Made by a program: the position numbers and the translations under genes
Notes under the pieces: generated by a model
Database searches by the model: none
Seen by the model: the letters and a program-made list of their open reading frames with translations, nothing else
Told to the model about the DNA's origin: nothing
Shown: positions 1 to 8,111 of the stretch, piece after piece
Layout: the number at the start of each line of letters is the position of its first letter
Position numbering within the stretch: the first letter of the stretch is position 1
From: Micromonospora tarapacensis
GTDB taxonomy: Bacteria > Actinomycetota > Actinomycetes > Mycobacteriales > Micromonosporaceae
DNA: 64,000 nt
Reading direction: 5' to 3'
Assembly: GCF_019697375.1 (NCBI RefSeq)
Contig: NZ_JAHCDI010000004.1
Coordinates: 3,831,324 to 3,895,323, forward strand

Positions 1-29
1 GCTCAGGCAGCAAAGCCGAGACCGGGAGG

Positions 30-284
30 TCATCCGGCGTGGCGTAGGTCCGGTCCGTCACCGGTCATGGTCGCGGTCTTCGTCCGGACCACGTCCCAGG
101 CGCGCTGTAGCGTCCTGAACGGTGCGGCGAGCGTGCCCGGGTTGGCGTCGTTTCCGCCGGGTGCGACGTACAGCGTCTCCTGGACTGCAGCCAGAGCCGG
201 AGCCTGGTCTGCGAACACGGCTGGCAGCGCGGCGGAGACGAACACCGCCAGCGCAAGTCTTCCGGCACGGACAACAGATCTCGT
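30..284 (-). pseudogene. Decayed beta-helix (pectate-lyase-like) secreted protein, N-terminal remnant
   Basis: The frame encodes a hydrophobic signal-like stretch ending near ADQAPALA, then YVAPGGNDANPGT and PFRTLQRAWD, the usual opening of secreted right-handed parallel beta-helix proteins. Two lesions are visible. A purine-rich GGAGAGGAGAAG ribosome site is followed by ACG at 282-284 where an ATG would start the signal peptide; the next in-frame start is GTG at 245, inside the signal. After TMTGD the frame runs into an unrelated tail and stops at 30. Another frame continues to the window edge, so the rest may lie outside. The family assignment rests on about 40 residues. I infer a pseudogene; a single sequencing error at the start cannot be excluded. 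Confidence 0.5.
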
Positions 285-446
285 CTCTTCTCCTCTCCCT
301 CCGCTCCCGTCGACGGACCGTGCCTCGCCGAGGCGGTACGCCCCGTGTACGCCACAGTCGGGCCGTCACCCGGAGGCCATTGAGATACCGCGCCGCGCAA
401 TGGGCACGGGCCCGCCCTCGGCGTACGCGCGGTCGGGTGTGCCAGG

Positions 447-1889
447 TCAGGCGTTCTGCACCTGCCACTTCTGGTTGTCGCCGCCCCAGCATGCCCAGAG
501 CTGGACCTTCAAGGTGGTGGTGTTCACGTCCAGGCAGAGGCCGGACTGCGCGCCGCGGATCGTGCCGTCGCCGCCGATCGTCCACCGCTGGTTGTCGCCG
601 CCGTTGCATGCGTACGTGCCGACGACGGTGCCGTTCGCCGTCCCCCGGTTGTACGCGTCGAGACACCGCTGGCCGGCAAGAGCGGTGATCTGGCCACCGG
701 TCGTCACGGTCCACCGCTGGGCGGCGGTGTCGTTGCAGGCGTACACCTGGACCTGGATGTTTGCGGTCGTCGCGCCGGGGATGTCCAGACACTGCCCGGT
801 GCCCACGTTCCGCAGCCGGCTCACCCGGTCCGGTGTGCCGCCGTCGGTCAGGCCCCAGGCGTACCGGAGGCGATCGAGACCGCTGGCGTTGGGGGTGCTG
901 AGGGTGAGGTTGGTGCCGGTGCCGTGCAGCTTCTGCATGGCGTACCAGTCGTCGCCCTGGCCGGCGGTGACCTTGCCGCCCAGGGCCGGCCAGTAGATCG
1001 AGCCGATCCGCAGTTCCCGCAGCACATCGGTGGTGGCGCGAAAGTAGCGTACGAAGTTGTCGGCGCTGGCGGCGTCGTGGTAGTTGAGCCCGGTGTCCAT
1101 CGGCGCGCCGAACTCGTCCATCACGGTACGGGCGGCGCAGGAGCCGATCGCGTCCCTCAGGAACGCCACCCACTGGTCGTAGGTCTTCGCGCCGCTGAAG
1201 AAGGTGTAGTGGTGCAGCGACACGATCGTCCCGTCGAGCCGGCGGTCGGCGCACATCGACTTGATGTCGGTGTTCAGGCCGGCACCGCTGACGAAGACCC
1301 GGTGGCGGGGTATCGACGGACGGGCGGTGAGCCAGTTGTTGACCACGTTCGCCCATTCCGCGGCGCTGTGCCCGCCCGGCTCGTTCATCGGCTCGAAGTA
1401 CACCAGGTCGTTGCTGCCGTACCTGGCGACCACGGTGTCCCACATGGTGTTGAAGGCGGTGGTGTTGACGATCCGACCGCCGCTGGCGGCCACGCCGTCC
1501 TCCCAGTAGGAGAGGACGACCTTGAGGCCCTTCGCGGTGGCCGCGTCGATCGCACCGGTGTACGCGTTCCACCAGCTCGTACCGACGGTGTAGGTGTTGA
1601 TCGGCAGCCGGACCGTGTTGGCGCCCAGGTTGGTCTGGAAGCCGGTGTAGATCGCGTTGGCCTTGGCCACCACCGTCGCGTAGCTGTCGGAGCTGCTCAG
1701 CCCGTGCAGGACCAGCGGTCCGCCGTGGAAGTTGTCACCCAACCTGGCCCAGTTGACACCACGGAACTGGCTGGTGTCGGCGGCGGCGGGTGAGGCACCG
1801 CCGAGCACGGCAGTCGGCACCGCCACGAGAGCGGCCAGGGCGCAGGTGAGCATCCGGCCCAGGTAGCGAGGTGAGCGAGAGCGGAACAT
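447..1889 (-). CDS. Secreted GH5 glycoside hydrolase (cellulase family) with C-terminal ricin-type lectin domain
   Basis: A secreted endo-glycosidase of 480 residues. A signal peptide (about 1-38, ending SPAAA) precedes a GH5 TIM barrel. FEPMNEPGG places the acid/base Glu near residue 170 and VMDEFGAP the nucleophile Glu near 259. The C-terminal ~125 residues form a ricin-B/CBM13 beta-trefoil with three QxW-type repeats (AQRWTV, NQRWTI, NQKWQV) for sugar binding. I chose ATG at 1889 because AGAAGGGAACGACA lies just upstream; an earlier ATG at 1928 has no such site. It lies 43 bases downstream of the GH10 gene on the same strand and is probably cotranscribed for plant-polymer breakdown. The exact substrate (cellulose, mannan or other beta-glucan) cannot be told from sequence. 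Confidence 0.88.
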   Translation of the reverse strand: MFRSRSPRYLGRMLTCALAALVAVPTAVLGGASPAAADTSQFRGVNWARLGDNFHGGPLVLHGLSSSDSYATVVAKANAIYTGFQTNLGANTVRLPINTYTVGTSWWNAYTGAIDAATAKGLKVVLSYWEDGVAASGGRIVNTTAFNTMWDTVVARYGSNDLVYFEPMNEPGGHSAAEWANVVNNWLTARPSIPRHRVFVSGAGLNTDIKSMCADRRLDGTIVSLHHYTFFSGAKTYDQWVAFLRDAIGSCAARTVMDEFGAPMDTGLNYHDAASADNFVRYFRATTDVLRELRIGSIYWPALGGKVTAGQGDDWYAMQKLHGTGTNLTLSTPNASGLDRLRYAWGLTDGGTPDRVSRLRNVGTGQCLDIPGATTANIQVQVYACNDTAAQRWTVTTGGQITALAGQRCLDAYNRGTANGTVVGTYACNGGDNQRWTIGGDGTIRGAQSGLCLDVNTTTLKVQLWACWGGDNQKWQVQNA

Positions 1890-1932
1890 TGTCGTTCCCT
1901 TCTGTGCGGTGCCGACTGTCGTGCTCATCAGC

Positions 1933-3384
<1,452 letters not shown>

Positions 3385-3396
3385 TCACTTCGACGG

Positions 3397-3408
3397 GTTA
3401 GCGCTAAC
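3397..3408. promoter_or_regulatory. LacI-family-type palindromic operator upstream of the xylanase operon
   Basis: GTTAGCGCTAAC is a perfect 12-base palindrome with a central CGCG-type core (AGCGCT), 40 bases upstream of the GH10 start codon. LacI-family repressors of actinobacterial glycoside hydrolase genes bind palindromes with this AGCGCT centre, so sugar-induced derepression is likely. No LacI regulator is encoded in this window. Confidence 0.6.
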
Positions 3409-3796
3409 ATCGCCCGGCGACTCGCGTGCTCAGGGGCAGACCACAGGAGACGACACAACGCTACGCATCGATGGCAGTGAGATTGCCACAAAGTTACGGG
3501 ACGCTCAAGAAGTTCAGCCCAAAGACCGGAAAAAAGCAGGTAAGACGAGTGCGCCGCCCCGACCGGACAGCTCGACCACAGCGCCCTCCGATCGATGGGA
3601 GTCACAGCTTGGAGATCCACAGCGGTGAGCCACGTCGGTTGCGCCACCACCATGGCGTGCAATGTGCACGTGAACACGAGCCGCTCTGACCCACGTCACG
3701 GACGAACCGGCGGCGGCCGGGCGATCGGCCGTTGATGCGCGGCGGCGCGCCGATCCGACCTACCTGGCCCACCCGGGCCGGTCGGCGCGGTGGTCG
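3409..3796. other. Intergenic stretch between the xylanase operon and a DUF4760-like gene
   Basis: This 388-base stretch holds no convincing gene. It is less GC-rich than its surroundings (for example around 3470-3540) and should contain the promoter of the minus-strand xylanase operon, although I could not fix -35/-10 elements with confidence. Short open frames here lack codon bias and ribosome sites. Confidence 0.5.
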
Positions 3797-4426
3797 TCAG
3801 ACGGAGCCCGCAGCTCTGACGCCGCGTTCACTGGCTGGATCAGCGGCCGTCGCCTTCCCAGCCGTGTTACCCGCCCCGGTCGCCAGACCCAGGTCGGCGG
3901 GGTAGCCGTCGAACCGGCGTAGGCCCAGCTTGCGCACTGCCACCGACCACGGCGTCTCGGTGGCGAGCACGGCCAAATGCTCGAAGTTCGCCAGATACGA
4001 CTCACCGCGGGCCACCCGCTCGGCGAGGATGTACGGCTCCAACACGCTCCACGCCTCTCGGGCGCGGAAGCCACCTGTGCCGATCAACAGCGCCGGGTCG
4101 ACGACGTTGAAGGCCAGCATCTGACCCAGGCCGTTGTAGTACAACGCGATCCGGTTCACATGCTTACGGGCGCCCGGCGGAAGATCGCTGACCCGCAACT
4201 CCGGCGAGCACCTCACCCTCAGCTCGGTGAGCACGAACTGCTGGCTGTCCAGGAAGGCGTCGCTCATCCGGTCCCGTGTGAGCAGCTCGATCGCGACCAG
4301 GGTGTGGTTCGCGCTCTGCGACAGCCGCAGTTGCCGGAGCGCGAAGAACACCGAGACCCCGACGGTAATCACCGAGACCGCGGCCACGACCGCGTTCGTC
4401 ACGATCGCAACATCCATGGCGGTCAT
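3797..4426 (-). CDS. DUF4760-like membrane-anchored hypothetical protein
   Basis: A protein of about 209 residues with one N-terminal membrane segment (about residues 5-28, VTNAVVAAVSVITVGVSVFF), then a soluble, mostly helical domain with NRIALYYNGLGQMLAF and REAWSVLEPYILAER. This layout and these motifs match the DUF4760 group, whose function is unknown. The start at 4426 (MTAMDVAIV) puts the membrane helix at the N-terminus; the open frame extends 33 codons further upstream but that part looks non-coding. A second ATG lies three codons in. It is divergent from the stub at 4551 and shows no operon partner. The C-terminal ~25 residues are low-complexity. Confidence 0.6.
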   Translation of the reverse strand: MTAMDVAIVTNAVVAAVSVITVGVSVFFALRQLRLSQSANHTLVAIELLTRDRMSDAFLDSQQFVLTELRVRCSPELRVSDLPPGARKHVNRIALYYNGLGQMLAFNVVDPALLIGTGGFRAREAWSVLEPYILAERVARGESYLANFEHLAVLATETPWSVAVRKLGLRRFDGYPADLGLATGAGNTAGKATAADPASERGVRAAGSV

Positions 4427-4550
4427 CGTACGAAGGCCACTCCACCGGCAGCCGATTCCGCACCTCCGGTCAGTGCATTGATAAAAGTGGATGTAGTGGA
4501 CGCGCTCCCAGACTGCGTACTCCATTCCACCTGCTCAAGGAGCTGAGAAC

Positions 4551-4919
4551 ATGTCGCGACAGCGATGGCACCCGGTCCCCGCGCTGGCCGGGTTGCTCGT
4601 TCTGGTCCCGTCCGCGCTCGTGTCGGCGTCGGTCATCGGCACCGCCACGGCCGGCGCACCCCGCCCCGGCAGGGTGCCCCGCACCGAGCTGACCGTGGTA
4701 TCCGAACAGGTGGCCTTCGGACTGCAGCGTCCGATCGCGCTCACCGGGCTGCCGGACGGGAGGATGCTGATCGCGGAGAAGCGAGCCAGCGAACCGCTGA
4801 AACCCGGGCGAGGGCCGGCGGCCATCCGCAGATCGTCGTCTGCGCCGCCGGCCCCAGCGCCGACGTTCAACCTATTCGATCAGTCCAGGCGGCATCGAGG
4901 ATCACCTTGTACGCGCTGA
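4551..4919 (+). pseudogene. Truncated PQQ-dependent sugar dehydrogenase (GSDH-like) N-terminal stub
   Basis: The first 78 codons look genuine. They have a CAAGGAG ribosome site, a signal peptide (about residues 1-34, ending IGTATAG) and then VSEQVAFGLQRPIAL and LPDGRMLIAEKR, matching the opening blade of glucose/sorbosone dehydrogenase-type beta-propellers. Similarity ends near base 4784. The remaining codons are unrelated, run through a fragment of a flavoprotein gene, and stop inside the 3' end of the opposite gene. Family members are about 350-450 residues, so more than three quarters is missing. I infer a deletion scar; the peptide may still be made and exported but cannot be an active dehydrogenase. 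Confidence 0.6.
4816..4870 (+). repeat. Fragment of an XRE-linked flavoprotein gene (copy of bases 9874-9928)
   Basis: In one frame this reads GGHPQIVVCAAGPSADVQ, and the intact flavoprotein at 9870 begins SGGHLQIVVCAAGPAADVTQ. The DNA is also nearly identical over about 50 bases (shared block CAGATCGTCGTCTGCGCCG). Homology stops at about 4870, so only the first ~18 codons remain. It suggests that a second XRE/flavoprotein pair, or a copy of this one, once lay here and was lost in the event that truncated the dehydrogenase. Confidence 0.7.
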
Positions 4920-5880
4920 TCCGCCCGGGCGACAGCGTCAGTCGCTCGTGGGCGAGCAGCTCACCTGTCGTCGGGTCGAAGATCAGAAGGGACTGCGCGT
5001 CGTGTTCGCGGTCATCGAAGGTGACGGCGACCCCGTCCCGACCGGCGCGATCCGTCACCTGCCCCCGCCAGCGGAAGCCAGGCACGTCGGCGAGGACCCG
5101 CAGGATCTCCGCTCGCGTCGCACGCGGTATGACGAACCGCGCATACAGAGTGCTGACCTCCTTACTCGCGGCGCCCGGCCCGTACCCGACCTTGAGCAGT
5201 TCGCGCAGCCGCGACGGGTCGGCCGACGGCGGCGTCAGCTCCATGGGCGGCAGCGGGATCATGATCGGAGCCGCCGCAGCGTCAACTGCGGGACGCGAGT
5301 CCAGGTTGCGTTGCCAGTAGTCGCGGGACTCCTGGTCCGGGTACTGCGGCTCCAACTGTTTGTTGATCTGGCTGCCGGTCCCGTCGGCGGCCCGCCAGAC
5401 CTTCGTCTCACCGGCGAAGGCGACGTGGTGACGGCCGTCGGCGGAGGTCATCACCGGATCGCCCCACACCTTCGTATGGTGGTACATGTAGCGGCCGCCG
5501 AGGTGCTCGTACTCCGCGTCCTTGATCTTGCCGGCCAGCGCGCGCAGTTGCGGCCCAGCCTCCGGCGGGTCCGTATCAAACTGGTACGAGACCGGCACGA
5601 GCACCGATCCCGCTACGCTCCCGGGCCCGCCCGCAACATCCGGTGCGGGCCTGTCGAACGGCTGAAGAACGGCCACGACACCGACCACGACCGCCAGCGT
5701 CCCAGCCGCCAAAACCAGCCGGCGGGTCGAGCGTACGCGACGACGCCCGGCGACCATCTCGGTGCTGCCGGCGCGGTTGATCAGTTCCTGTGCCGAAACC
5801 GGCGGCGTCGCGACGGCGGCGGTCCGGGCCGGGTCGACCGGGCCGAGGAGACTACGGGTGCGCTCTGCTCCGAACATCAC
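4867..5880 (-). CDS. CU044_5270-type membrane protein, partner of the adjacent ECF sigma factor
   Basis: A protein of 337 residues with a cytoplasmic N-terminus (about 1-50, with AQELINRAGSTEM), one membrane helix (about 52-72, LVLAAGTLAVVVGVVAVL) and a large extracytoplasmic domain. The outer domain carries YQFDTDPPEAG, GRYMYHHTKVWGD and a C-terminal FDPTTGELLAHERL, as in the CU044_5270 family that commonly sits next to ECF sigma factors in actinobacteria. Such proteins are presumed to act as anti-sigma or signal-coupling partners, but this is not proven. Its start overlaps the sigma-factor stop (5877-5880), so the two are translationally coupled. The 3' end overlaps the decayed plus-strand stub by a few dozen bases. 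Confidence 0.75.
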   Translation of the reverse strand: MMFGAERTRSLLGPVDPARTAAVATPPVSAQELINRAGSTEMVAGRRRVRSTRRLVLAAGTLAVVVGVVAVLQPFDRPAPDVAGGPGSVAGSVLVPVSYQFDTDPPEAGPQLRALAGKIKDAEYEHLGGRYMYHHTKVWGDPVMTSADGRHHVAFAGETKVWRAADGTGSQINKQLEPQYPDQESRDYWQRNLDSRPAVDAAAAPIMIPLPPMELTPPSADPSRLRELLKVGYGPGAASKEVSTLYARFVIPRATRAEILRVLADVPGFRWRGQVTDRAGRDGVAVTFDDREHDAQSLLIFDPTTGELLAHERLTLSPGRISAYKVILDAAWTDRIG

Positions 5881-6443
5881 ACTTCCTCTCGCATGGTCGC
5901 CAACACGGGGCGGCGCCGGGACTGAGCGGGACGGTCCGACATCGCCTCGGCGAGGCGGCGGCGGGCGCGATGCAGGCGCACCGCCGCAGTCGCCCGAGTG
6001 CAGCCAAGAACCTGGGCCGCCTCGGACACCGTCAACTCCTCCCAGCCAATCAGCCGGAGAATCTCCTGATCGGGTTCGCTGAGAATGGCCAGCGCAGCCC
6101 GGACGTCGGCGACCCCGACAGTGGTGTCGGCACCCGACGAGCTGGCGACCCGTGCCAGGTCGGCACCGGTGATGGGCAGGACATCGGGGGCACCGCGCCG
6201 CGACCGCCAGTGGTTCGCAAGGAGCCGCCGGGCCACCCCGTACAGCCAGGGCAGGCTGCGGTCCGGCACCTCGTTACGACGACGCCAGGCGACGACGAAG
6301 ACCTCCTGGGCGAGCTCCGCCGACGCGTCGGAGTCCGCGAGTCGGCGCAGGCCATACCGCACTACGTTCGCGTACTCGGCAACGTAGAGGCCGGTGAACC
6401 AGCCCTCGTCCCTTTTCTTCGGTGGACCCACCCGAACCCCCAT
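5877..6443 (-). CDS. RNA polymerase ECF sigma factor (SigE-like)
   Basis: An extracytoplasmic-function sigma factor of about 188 residues. Region 2 spans roughly residues 15-80 (YANVVRYGLRRL, ASAELAQEVFVVAWRR, then LPWLYGVARRLLANHWR). Region 4 spans about 115-170 (ALAILSEPDQEILRLIGWEELTVSEAAQVLG with the helix-turn-helix, then RLHRARRRL). GTG at 6461 is an alternative start; I prefer ATG at 6443 because GAGAGG lies about nine bases upstream. It is followed by the coupled CU044_5270-type gene, so it probably directs a small, signal-responsive regulon. The signal is unknown. Confidence 0.88.
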   Translation of the reverse strand: MGVRVGPPKKRDEGWFTGLYVAEYANVVRYGLRRLADSDASAELAQEVFVVAWRRRNEVPDRSLPWLYGVARRLLANHWRSRRGAPDVLPITGADLARVASSSGADTTVGVADVRAALAILSEPDQEILRLIGWEELTVSEAAQVLGCTRATAAVRLHRARRRLAEAMSDRPAQSRRRPVLATMREEV

Positions 6444-6566
6444 CGCCTCGGTGCCTCTCACCCTGGCTTGTGTCGCGACGGGCCCAACGATTACCGGCGA
6501 GCCGATCCGAAAATGTAGCGGTGGCGGCGCATCGACGACCTGCGGAATGCGGGGCTAGCTACCCGG

Positions 6567-6891
6567 CTACGGGACCAGGTGTTTCTCGGCTCCGGTCAGC
6601 CCCCCGGCGCGGACGACGATGTTCAGCGCCTCAACGGCCAAGCGGGTGAGGTATCGATCAGCCGCGTGCCGGTGAACCGGGATCCTGTTCCCAGCTGACC
6701 TCACCGAGGTCCGCGCCGGTGATCCGGCAACCTCGGATGCTCTGGCCCGCAAGCTGCTCACCACGCCAGGAAACCCCGTCGACAAGACCGTCGCGGACGT
6801 CATCGTCGGAAAGTTCAGAGACGTGGTCGAGGTCCTCCGGATCGAGGTCCGGCACAAGAATTGTCACGTCGCCCACGGTGGTCGTCCGCAT
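6567..6891 (-). pseudogene. Pentapeptide-repeat-like protein of the RiPP locus, truncated and shifted
   Basis: An intact opening (6891 down to about 6675) encodes MRTTTVGDVTILVPDLD, an acidic segment with SELSDDDVRDGLVDGV, then LAGQSIRGCRITGADLGEVSW, whose A(D/N)L spacing resembles the start of a pentapeptide-repeat solenoid. The frame then ends after DPGSPARG at 6658. A second frame continues with RYLTRLAVEALNIVVRAGGLTG and stops at 6567, which looks like a genuine C-terminus of a lost longer protein. I infer an internal deletion with loss of frame. The gene lies 70 bases downstream of the RiPP precursor on the same strand. Its biochemical role is unknown, and the N-terminal part may still be made as a 77-residue peptide. 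Confidence 0.45.
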
Positions 6892-6961
6892 GTCTCCTCA
6901 ACCTGTCTGGGCGCGGGGTGGGCACGCCACCCCGCATCGAATGATGTCGCCGGTCGACGGG

Positions 6962-7147
6962 CTACGACTTCTTCTTGTTCCAGTTGTCCCAGGCGGGGCG
7001 GCTGTCGAAGTTCCCCTTGTTGTCCCAGGTGGGACGGTTGAAGAACTTCGCCGCGCCGATCGACGCTACCGCGCGAGTCGGGTCGACACCGAGGAGAGCG
7101 AGACGGTCCGGCGCGGCATTGAGAAGCGCGGCGAGGGCGTGGGTCAT
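6962..7147 (-). CDS. RiPP precursor peptide with repeated aromatic-x-Asn motifs (AmcA-like)
   Basis: A 61-residue peptide with a strong AAGGAGG ribosome site six bases upstream. Residues 1-34 look like a leader (LAALLNAAPDRLALLGVDPTRAVASIGAAK). Residues 35-61 are a core rich in Trp, Phe, Asn and Asp, with FFN, WDN (41-43), FDS (47-49), WDN (53-55) and WNK (56-58), ending in KKKS. Repeated aromatic-x-Asn/Ser triplets are what three-residue cyclophane-forming radical-SAM/SPASM enzymes act on, joining the aromatic ring to the beta-carbon of the third residue. From memory it matches the actinobacterial multiple-cyclophane (AmcA) precursors. Its ATG overlaps the stop of the upstream maturase gene. 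That maturase is broken here, so maturation would need an enzyme elsewhere. Confidence 0.72.
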   Translation of the reverse strand: MTHALAALLNAAPDRLALLGVDPTRAVASIGAAKFFNRPTWDNKGNFDSRPAWDNWNKKKS

Positions 7148-7561
7148 GACGGTCCTCCTTGAGGGGTGAGGTGATCCGCAGCAGCCCGGATCAGGGCTTG
7201 CCGGGTCGTGCGGCAGTAGGCGGTCTCCCGCGTGGTGAAGGTGCCGTGCTCGAAGTAGCGATTGCCGGCCTGCGCACCCCGGCAGAAGTCGTAGAAGCCG
7301 CAGCGGTCGGCGCAGCCGTTTATCGCCGTCACGAACTCGGTGACGTACCGCAGCTCGCCGGCACGGGCCAGCATGTCGCCGATCGGCTCAAGCCGTCGCA
7401 ACCGGCACGGACATCAGCCGGCGGGACCGCCGGTCGGGCAGGTAGCAGTAGGTGCAGTCCAGGTTGCAGAAGCTGGTGGGCTGTAGGACCAGGGTGTGAA
7501 ACCTGCCGGCGATCGCAGGACTTCCCAGTGCGGTGATGACCCCGATGTCGCGCACGCTCAT
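7144..7561 (-). pseudogene. Radical SAM/SPASM cyclophane maturase (AmcB-like), internally deleted
   Basis: Both ends of a radical-SAM peptide maturase are present but the middle is missing. The N-terminal piece (7561-7388, 57 codons) has LVLQPTSFCNLDCTYCYLPDR, with the CxxxCxxC cluster motif, and ends SVPVATA-stop. The C-terminal piece, in another frame (about 7405-7144), has LEPIGDMLARAGELRYVTEFVTAI, CADRCGFYDFCRGAQAGNRYFEHG and a final YCRTTRQAL, a typical SPASM region with several cluster cysteines. Together they give about 142 codons, while such enzymes usually have 350-450 residues, so roughly 230 or more codons are gone. The 5' end is coupled by ATGA to the upstream 131-aa gene and the 3' end to the precursor. 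It cannot encode an active enzyme. Confidence 0.75.
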
Positions 7562-7953
7562 GCTTCCTCCGGTGTCTGCGGGTCGGCCATAGGCGGGCGG
7601 CGGCTGCGGTGCTGGGTGGGCCAGCCGAGGAATCGGTCGAAGACATCGGCGGTGCTGCCGGTGTTGTCGGGGTGGAGTTGGTGTAGATCGTCGATCGCGT
7701 CGTGCAGGCAGCTGGCCAGGTAGAGAAAGAGACTGACCGGGCTGTCCCGGTACTCCGCCAGAAGGGCGAGCTTCGCCGCGCCGCACGGCCATGGCTGGCC
7801 GCACCGCCGGCACAGCCACAGCGGCCGCATGGGCAAATGCGGCCGGGACGCCTCGGCGCGGACTGCCTCGACCGGCCGCCCTGGCAGAGCCGGCGGCCGT
7901 AACGGCAGATGCGCCGATGGCGCGGGCGCGGGTCGGTGTCCGTCGCTGTTCAT
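7558..7953 (-). CDS. Small conserved protein with WLCRRCGQPWPC motif, RiPP-locus partner
   Basis: A 131-residue protein. The Pro/His-rich N-terminus (HLPLRPPALPGRP) leads to MRPLWLCRRCGQPWPCGAAKLALLAEY, whose three cysteines could bind zinc, then a helical region (VSLFLYLASCLHDAIDDLHQLHP) and RFLGWPTQ. I recognise it as a small actinobacterial family, sometimes labelled 'flavin reductase' without biochemical support, commonly found near XRE regulators and RiPP genes. The start at 7953 overlaps the upstream 53-aa gene (ATGA), and its stop overlaps the maturase start at 7561, so three genes are translationally chained. No enzymatic function can be assigned from sequence. Confidence 0.7.
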   Translation of the reverse strand: MNSDGHRPAPAPSAHLPLRPPALPGRPVEAVRAEASRPHLPMRPLWLCRRCGQPWPCGAAKLALLAEYRDSPVSLFLYLASCLHDAIDDLHQLHPDNTGSTADVFDRFLGWPTQHRSRRPPMADPQTPEEA

Positions 7954-8111
7954 CGGGGATCGCGCTCCCGTGCCTGCCGCTCGAACACGATCTGCCAGGC
8001 GTACGTCAGCAGCGGCGGATCGGCCGGTCCCGGCTGTTTCGGTGAAGCCGATGTCGACCGGCCTCGCGGCAGGTCGCCCGTTTTTGCGTTGCGGGAGATG
8101 TACACGGTCAC
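7950..8111 (-). CDS. 53-aa small protein, first gene of the RiPP-locus operon
   Basis: A short open frame starting at GTG 8111: VTVYISRNAKTGDLPRG, a Pro/Ser-rich middle, then PPLLTYAWQIVFERQARERDPR. The stop overlaps the start of the 131-aa gene as ATGA, a strong sign of translational coupling and of being real despite its size. The amphipathic C-terminal helix (YAWQIVFERQARER) is the most conserved-looking part. Function is unknown. It is the promoter-proximal gene of the minus-strand operon, facing the XRE regulator across a 424-base intergenic region, and a 15-bp perfect hairpin lies 33 bases upstream of its start. Confidence 0.6.
   Translation of the reverse strand: MTVYISRNAKTGDLPRGRSTSASPKQPGPADPPLLTYAWQIVFERQARERDPR

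Noticed and set aside
7144..7401. The SPASM fragment as a stand-alone 85-aa gene
   Set aside because: It has no good start or ribosome site and is clearly the C-terminal end of the deleted maturase.
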